Positions 59,128 through 64,000 of a stretch of DNA of 64,000 nt are shown piece after piece. How positions within the stretch are numbered: position 1 is the stretch's first letter; the number at the start of each line of letters is the position of its first letter. Origin of the DNA: Paracoccus sp. MA (lineage in GTDB: Bacteria; Pseudomonadota; Alphaproteobacteria; Rhodobacterales; Rhodobacteraceae); contig NZ_CP087597.1 in the NCBI RefSeq assembly GCF_020990385.1, forward strand, positions 643,001 to 707,000. Direction: 5' to 3'. The notes under the pieces are model-generated. The model worked only from the letters and a program-made list of their open reading frames with translations, was not told the DNA's origin and searched no databases. A program made the translations under genes and the position numbers.

Positions 59128-61197
59128 TCAGCTTTCATGGAAGACCCCCGCGGCATGGCCGAAGCGCAGGAAATCCTCGATGCTGCGGGCGATGTTGTCG
59201 TCGCGGACGGTCAGGGCGGCGCGGTTATGGGCGCCGATCTCGCCGCCATTCTCGGCCCCGCGGCGCAATGCGTCGGGCGTGCCGGGGGCCAGCAGGAAAT
59301 AGCCGGGATCCGCATAGCGCAGGCTGGCGAAGACCGGGGCCGGGCCGCGGATGCAGCGATAAAGCCGCGGCACCAGCGACCCCTCGGGAACCAGCGAAAA
59401 GCGGATGCAGCCGACCTGCCGACGCGCTGCCGTCACCGCCGGGGCGGCGCCCAGGAACAGCGTGTCGGTGGTGGCGGGCAGACCCTCGGCGGTCTCTTCC
59501 TCGGCGGTCAGGCCGCCGGTGAAGCCGTCGGTCTCGACCCGGCCGCGCAGCGTGCAGCGGGTCAGGCTGAGGACGTGGCGCAGCGCATTCGGCGCCGCGA
59601 AGACCGCCCGCGCCGCGCCGCTGCCGGCGTCGATGATGCAATCGGCGAAGCCCGCCTCGACATCCGAGGCCAGCCGCACCGGCCCGGTCACCACCCGCTC
59701 GCAGCTCAGCGCCATGCCCGTCGCCTCGATCAGCAGCGAGACCTCGCCGGGCGAGACCGGGTTGCCCAGCCGGTCTAGCCCCAGCCCCGGCACCAGCGTG
59801 CAGTCGCGCAGGACCAGCGTGCCGGGCGCATTGGCATTGCCGCGGATGCGCAGCATGCCGCCATGCATCCGCAGCCCGTTCAGCTCCACCCGCGCAGCGC
59901 GGCCCAGGGTGATGGTGAGGGGCGCGGAAAGCCGCAGGGTCGGGAAGCGTCCCTCGGCGGCGATCAGCCGCAGCACGCCGCCATCCGGCACCGCGATGCT
60001 GCCGCCCGAGCGGTAATGCGTGCTCTGTTCCAGCAGGAAGGTGCCAATGCTGCCGTTCTCGGCGATGCGGGTGGCGATGACCACCGAGGGCGGGATCGCC
60101 ACCGCATCCTCGACCGAGCCGATCGAGGCCGATCGGTCATGCTCGCCGCCGCCGATCTCGGAGGGGCGGGCGAAACGGCAGGTGACGCGCACCGGGCCGG
60201 GGCGGTTCGCGCCGACCACCAGCCGGCCCAGTTCCGGGTCGATCAGGGTGCGGTCGGGCAGGGGGGCGCGGTTCCACGGCTCGGTGCCGCCGCCGGCGCG
60301 GTCGCCCAGATGGGCGGCGCGGATCTCGGCCAGCGGCACCTCGGCATTGCCGACGAAGACCCGGATCGCCCGGCCCTCGCCATAGAAGCGGCCGGGATCC
60401 TCGGCCATCAGCGCGCGGCTGATCGGGATCGGCAGGGCGGATTCGCGCATCGGCTGCTCGATGGGCGGCCGGGCCTGGGCGCGGTCGAAAAGCTGCGCGT
60501 CGCAGCCCAGCGGATGGAAGCGGAAGGCGCGCCGGCCCGCGACCACCGGGCTGACCTGATGGTTGCTGATCGGCCAGGGCCGCAGCCGCCAGACATGCAG
60601 CCCGACATTGCCCAGGTTCCAGCGCCCGCCACGCGTGTCGATGCGCCGGACCTCGACCCCGCGCGAGGCGCGCTCATAGGCCGCGCCGATCCGCGCCAGC
60701 CCCGGCTTGTCGCGGAAATCCACCGCCGCGCCCATGGCGGGATGCGTCAGGCGCATCGACTGCGCATGCACCAGCTTGCGGCCGTATTCCACCGCCAGCA
60801 CCGGCAGGTTGGCGCTTTCCGAGGCGGCGTGTTCCAGCGCCCGCAGCGTGCCCTTGCGCGCGCGCAGGGCCAGCGCATCGGCGACGCGGGCGCGCAGGTC
60901 CAGCCCCTCGGGGATTTCGCCCAGGCCCCGCACGCCCAGCAGATCGCCCAGATAGGGCACCACCCAGGGCGCGCAGGTCTCGATGAAGGCATCGTTGTAA
61001 AGCCGGGCGATCTGCTCGTCCACCACCTGCGCCTCGCGCGCGATCAGCGAGGCAAGCGTGCGCAGCGGGCCGAAATCCTGCGCCTCGCGCGCGTCGGTTG
61101 GATCGAGCCGGCCCTTGACCGCCGCGCCCTCGGCCGCGTCGCGCAGCCGCATATAGGCGGGCAGCAGGGCGAAGATGTCCTCGGTCGTCAGTTTCAT
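59128..61197 (-). CDS. Phage tail protein I-like baseplate protein with C-terminal beta-helix-like region
   Basis: 689 residues. The N-terminal 200 or so (for example LPAYMRLRDAAEGAAVKGRL, ASLIAREAQVVDEQIARLYN, APWVVPYLGDLLGVRGL) match the tail_P2_I/TIGR02242 type of baseplate wedge protein seen in contractile tails. From about 390 on the sequence becomes a series of short strand-turn repeats (VELNGLRMHGGMLRIRGN, GTLVLRDCTLVPG) resembling a beta-helix, a combination I do not recognise as standard. The start overlaps the upstream baseplate gene as ATGA. Confidence 0.75.
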   Translation of the reverse strand: MKLTTEDIFALLPAYMRLRDAAEGAAVKGRLDPTDAREAQDFGPLRTLASLIAREAQVVDEQIARLYNDAFIETCAPWVVPYLGDLLGVRGLGEIPEGLDLRARVADALALRARKGTLRALEHAASESANLPVLAVEYGRKLVHAQSMRLTHPAMGAAVDFRDKPGLARIGAAYERASRGVEVRRIDTRGGRWNLGNVGLHVWRLRPWPISNHQVSPVVAGRRAFRFHPLGCDAQLFDRAQARPPIEQPMRESALPIPISRALMAEDPGRFYGEGRAIRVFVGNAEVPLAEIRAAHLGDRAGGGTEPWNRAPLPDRTLIDPELGRLVVGANRPGPVRVTCRFARPSEIGGGEHDRSASIGSVEDAVAIPPSVVIATRIAENGSIGTFLLEQSTHYRSGGSIAVPDGGVLRLIAAEGRFPTLRLSAPLTITLGRAARVELNGLRMHGGMLRIRGNANAPGTLVLRDCTLVPGLGLDRLGNPVSPGEVSLLIEATGMALSCERVVTGPVRLASDVEAGFADCIIDAGSGAARAVFAAPNALRHVLSLTRCTLRGRVETDGFTGGLTAEEETAEGLPATTDTLFLGAAPAVTAARRQVGCIRFSLVPEGSLVPRLYRCIRGPAPVFASLRYADPGYFLLAPGTPDALRRGAENGGEIGAHNRAALTVRDDNIARSIEDFLRFGHAAGVFHES

Positions 61198-63848
61198 GCC
61201 GCCACCTCCAGATGCAGCCGGGTGGGATCCAGCGTCAGCAGTTCCGCCGCGACCGGCAGCGCCCCGGCAAGGTCGGGCCGGCCGAGCGCGGCGGTCAGGC
61301 GCGGGCGCAATTGCGGCGTGTCGCCGGTATAGAGCGCGTCCAGATCGACCCCGACCACGCCCGGCGCCGATTGCAGCGCGCCGATGACCTGCGCCTGGCT
61401 GACGCCTTGCCCCAGCTCGCGCGCATCGAAGGAAAACGCCGCCAGCACCGTCCGGCGCGCGGCCTCGATCACGTCCTCGGGCATGTGGCCGGGATCGGCG
61501 AAGAGCCGCGCCGCCAGGCCGAAGCCGACCGGGCGGTAATTGCGCAGGCCGACGCGCAGGTCGGCTTCGCCCGCCGCCAGCAGCGCGGCGCGCAGGTTCT
61601 GCATGTCGTCGCCGGCCTCGGGCAGGATGGCGCCGCCCTGTCCGGCGACGGTGACCAGGATCGGGCGGGCGAAGCCGTCGAAGGTCCAGTCGGCCCGCGC
61701 CTTGGCCACGGCGGCGAAGCCGCGGGCGAAATCCTCGTAATCCCGCAAGGACACGGCGCGGCCCAGCGTCAGGACGCCCATGGGCGCGTTGCGGCGCGCA
61801 TCCTCCAGCCGCTCGGCATCGGCGCCGCCGGCGGGGGGCAGGGGGTTCGTCACCGCCTTCAGCCCGGTGGGCTTGGTAGCCAGCAGCGACAGCTGCCCGG
61901 CCTCCAGATGGCCGGACAGTCCGGCGCCGCGCCGATAGACCGCTTCGACATTGCCCTGTCCGGTGGGCAGGCGGGCGCCGCGCAGCCCGTCGCCGAAAAC
62001 GACATGGGCGCTGCCGTCCTCCTCGATGCGCAGCAGCCAGACCCGGTCCTGCGGCCCGGCGGCGCGGAAATCCTCCACCAGGTCCCAGCGGATGCGGTTG
62101 ACCCGCACCTCGATCGCCGGGACCATGCCGCGCGCGTTGCGGGCCGAGACATGGGTCAGCGGCCCGGATTTCAGCCTGAAGCGCTGGAAGGTCCGGGTGG
62201 CGTCGCCGTCGCCCAGCACCTCGGCCACCGTCTCGCCATGCGTGGCCAGCGCCACATTGGCCGAGAGGCGCACCGTGGCGCGGACATAGCGATGCGCCAG
62301 CGGCTGGGTAAAGGTCAGCAGCGAATGGTCCCCGACGATCAGGTTCTGCGCCAGCACCCGGATCTCGGCCGCCGCGACGCCGGCCAGATCAGCGCGCTCG
62401 CCGGTGATGGCCAGCACCTTGCCGGGCATCAGCTGCAGCTCGGGCGTCGCGATCTCGACCTGATCGGCGCCGAGCGCGCCCGCGGCCTGCCCGACCGGAT
62501 CGGTGATCGGCAGGTCGGCCAGCGGCAGCGGCTCGGGCAGGGCATGGGCAATGCTGCCGCGGGTGGTGAAGCCCGACAGCGCGATCAGCGTGCCGTCCGG
62601 CGCCAGCCCCTTGTCGTCGACCTCCAGCCGCGTGACCTTGGCCGCAAGGCCGTAGGCCTCGACGCCCTGGGTCTCGGCGGCATGGATGCGCAGCCAGGCC
62701 TCGTTCGCGGCATTGCGGATCAGCAGGCCCTGGCCGGCGGTGATCTCGGGATAGTCGCGGTCGAGATAGAGAAAGGCGCGGTTGCCCGGCGGCGTGTCGC
62801 CCACCTGGCCTGCGGTGGCGGTGACCGCCCCCGGCGCGCCGATCCCGGAATTCGCCGGCAGCAGCTTGACCGCGGCGGTATTGCCGAAGAACCCGGCGCG
62901 GATGCGCAGCATTGCCGGGCGGATCGGCCCCTCGGCCCGGAAATCCGAGGCCTGCACCGCCTGCCGCATCTCGCGCGGGGTCAGGCTGTGGAAATTGCTG
63001 GCGCTGGCCAGCGTCGCCACCGACCAGCTGTGCCCGGCCAGCAGCGCCACCATGCTGCTGGTCGAGAAGGCCAGCCCCGGCATCCAGATGGCCTGCAGGA
63101 TCGGCTGGAAGCTGTAGGGCGGCTGACTGGCGGGATCGCTGCGCAGCGCCAGGATGCGCCGCCCGCCGATGCCGTCGCGCAGGCCCGAGACCCGGCGCAG
63201 GAACCCGGCCTGATCGCCCGACCCGGTGGCCACCGGCACCTCGCCCTGCATCAGCAGCAGCGGATCGCCAAGCGCCAGGCGCGGCGCGTCCGGCGCCAGC
63301 TGGATCTCCTCGGCGCCGGCGGCCAGGATCTGCGGCCAGGCCATCAGCGGCCGCATGGCGTTCCATTCGGCGCGCGCCAGCAGCGGCTCGACGGTCTCGA
63401 ACAGCTGCGGCAGCTCGCCGTCGCGCGGGATCGAGCGCACCTGCAGGCCCGGCGGATAGTCCAGCACCGCCTCGGGCGCGTCATGGGGCTCGGCCTCGAA
63501 GACCAGATGGCACGAGGCCGCCTTGGCCGGGGCAAGCTCGTAGCCGATCAGCCTGGCATGGGCGCGGACGCTTTCGCGCCGGGTCGCGGTGCGCAGATAG
63601 GCCTCGTTCGCCTGCCGCTCGGCATAGAAGGTCAGCGTGTCCAGCGTGGCCGCCCAGGCGTCCAGCAGGCCCAGGGTGAAGTCGTCCCGGTCGCGGCTGC
63701 GCAGCTCGGACAGGCCGGGGCGGTTGCCGTCCGCCAGCCCGCGGCGCAGCGCGGCCAGGAAGGTCGGATGCGTGCCGGCGCGGGCGCGCAGCGCCGGCAG
63801 GCCGGCACGGTTGGCGATCGGTTCCGGCGTGGGTTTGACGCTGCTCAT
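61194..63848 (-). CDS. Putative baseplate assembly protein (baseplate J-like, TIGR02243 type)
   Basis: 884 residues. The N-terminal region (RSRDRDDFTLGLLDAWAATL, TFYAERQANEAYLRTATRRE) and the C-terminal block (AVSLRDYEDFARGFAAVAKA, LGQGVSQAQVIGALQSAPGV) are typical of the large 'putative baseplate assembly protein' of contractile injection systems, equivalent to phage P2 gpJ/T4 gp6. It forms the wedge of the baseplate. It overlaps both neighbours by ATGA (start at 63848, stop at 61194), so the operon is tightly coupled. Confidence 0.82.
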   Translation of the reverse strand: MSSVKPTPEPIANRAGLPALRARAGTHPTFLAALRRGLADGNRPGLSELRSRDRDDFTLGLLDAWAATLDTLTFYAERQANEAYLRTATRRESVRAHARLIGYELAPAKAASCHLVFEAEPHDAPEAVLDYPPGLQVRSIPRDGELPQLFETVEPLLARAEWNAMRPLMAWPQILAAGAEEIQLAPDAPRLALGDPLLLMQGEVPVATGSGDQAGFLRRVSGLRDGIGGRRILALRSDPASQPPYSFQPILQAIWMPGLAFSTSSMVALLAGHSWSVATLASASNFHSLTPREMRQAVQASDFRAEGPIRPAMLRIRAGFFGNTAAVKLLPANSGIGAPGAVTATAGQVGDTPPGNRAFLYLDRDYPEITAGQGLLIRNAANEAWLRIHAAETQGVEAYGLAAKVTRLEVDDKGLAPDGTLIALSGFTTRGSIAHALPEPLPLADLPITDPVGQAAGALGADQVEIATPELQLMPGKVLAITGERADLAGVAAAEIRVLAQNLIVGDHSLLTFTQPLAHRYVRATVRLSANVALATHGETVAEVLGDGDATRTFQRFRLKSGPLTHVSARNARGMVPAIEVRVNRIRWDLVEDFRAAGPQDRVWLLRIEEDGSAHVVFGDGLRGARLPTGQGNVEAVYRRGAGLSGHLEAGQLSLLATKPTGLKAVTNPLPPAGGADAERLEDARRNAPMGVLTLGRAVSLRDYEDFARGFAAVAKARADWTFDGFARPILVTVAGQGGAILPEAGDDMQNLRAALLAAGEADLRVGLRNYRPVGFGLAARLFADPGHMPEDVIEAARRTVLAAFSFDARELGQGVSQAQVIGALQSAPGVVGVDLDALYTGDTPQLRPRLTAALGRPDLAGALPVAAELLTLDPTRLHLEVAA

Positions 63849-64000
63849 CTGCCCCCCCTCGTCTCGATGGTCAGCCGTCCCTCGCCGGGGCGGTTCGGGT
63901 CGTTCGACAGCACCGGGATCTCGCGCGGGCCGAAATCCAGCACGCCCTCGGCGCTGGCATCGGGCTGGCCCGAGCGGCCGAAGGCGGTGACGCGCAGGTC
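63845..64000 (-). CDS. 3' end of another baseplate-operon gene
   Basis: The last 51 codons before a stop at 63845; the start is beyond the right edge. The C-terminus contains EGVLDFGPREIPVLSNDP. The stop overlaps the next start as ATGA. By position it should be a second baseplate or tail component, but the fragment is too short to name. Confidence 0.6.
   Translation of the reverse strand, partial: DLRVTAFGRSGQPDASAEGVLDFGPREIPVLSNDPNRPGEGRLTIETRGGR

Overview
The window is GC-rich DNA from an alphaproteobacterium of the Rhodobacterales, almost certainly a Paracoccus. The evidence is the pseudoazurin next to a complete nosCRZDFYLX nitrous-oxide-reductase operon, a hmuRSTUV haem locus, and nearly continuous GC-rich coding sequence with many ATGA start/stop overlaps. 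No rRNA, tRNA, CRISPR array or transposase was recognised.

Layout. 0-10.1 kb: the end of a small DUF6522-like gene, pseudoazurin (minus) and the divergent nos operon (plus), which share a control region with two FNR-type boxes around a perfect palindrome. Pseudoazurin supplies electrons, NosR is the FMN/Fe-S membrane electron donor, NosZ reduces N2O, NosDFY and NosL deliver copper and sulfur, and NosX flavinylates NosR. 10.4-13.3 kb: cystathionine gamma-synthase and a 1-Cys peroxiredoxin, divergent from a LysR regulator. 13.5-23 kb: an acetyl-CoA/acetate block: acs, a DUF485 protein and actP, then pta-ackA, with phaC and a zinc alcohol dehydrogenase on the other strand.

23-28.9 kb is the least explained part. 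A secreted-type peptidoglycan hydrolase (M15-like, glucosaminidase and peptidoglycan-binding domains) faces a plus-strand unit with a good sigma70 promoter. That unit encodes a 32-residue pre-peptide with two cysteines, a 702-residue polytopic membrane protein and a periplasmic SBP_bac_3-type protein. Its end runs 73 bp into hmuV on the other strand. 28.8-34.8 kb: haem uptake and use (hmuVUTS, divergent TonB receptor hmuR).

35-56 kb is general accessory and housekeeping sequence: an ABC exporter, Cu/Zn SOD, a YbdK-type carboxylate-amine ligase, MacAB, OsmC, an EamA transporter, DUF305, dGTPase, an IscA-type protein, exonuclease III, a peptide-binding protein/entericidin/CsbD operon, a strong small-RNA candidate, 3-hydroxybutyrate dehydrogenase, a BMP-type binding protein, ThyX, glyoxalase I, a MarR regulator, SdhE and aspartate aminotransferase.

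56.2-64 kb: the 3' part of a minus-strand operon for a contractile tail-like particle (an extracellular contractile injection system or tailocin baseplate): a baseplate-J-like wedge protein, a tail-protein-I-like protein fused to beta-helix-like sequence, and a DUF6519/beta-helix protein. It continues beyond the right edge, so sheath, tube and ATPase genes cannot be judged.

Main non-coding observations: a ~73-nt sRNA candidate with promoter and terminator (49974-50047), an 80-bp inverted repeat between gloA and a marR gene (53763-53842), three GC hairpins between acs and its transporter operon, and three copies of a short intergenic repeat, all in convergent gene gaps.
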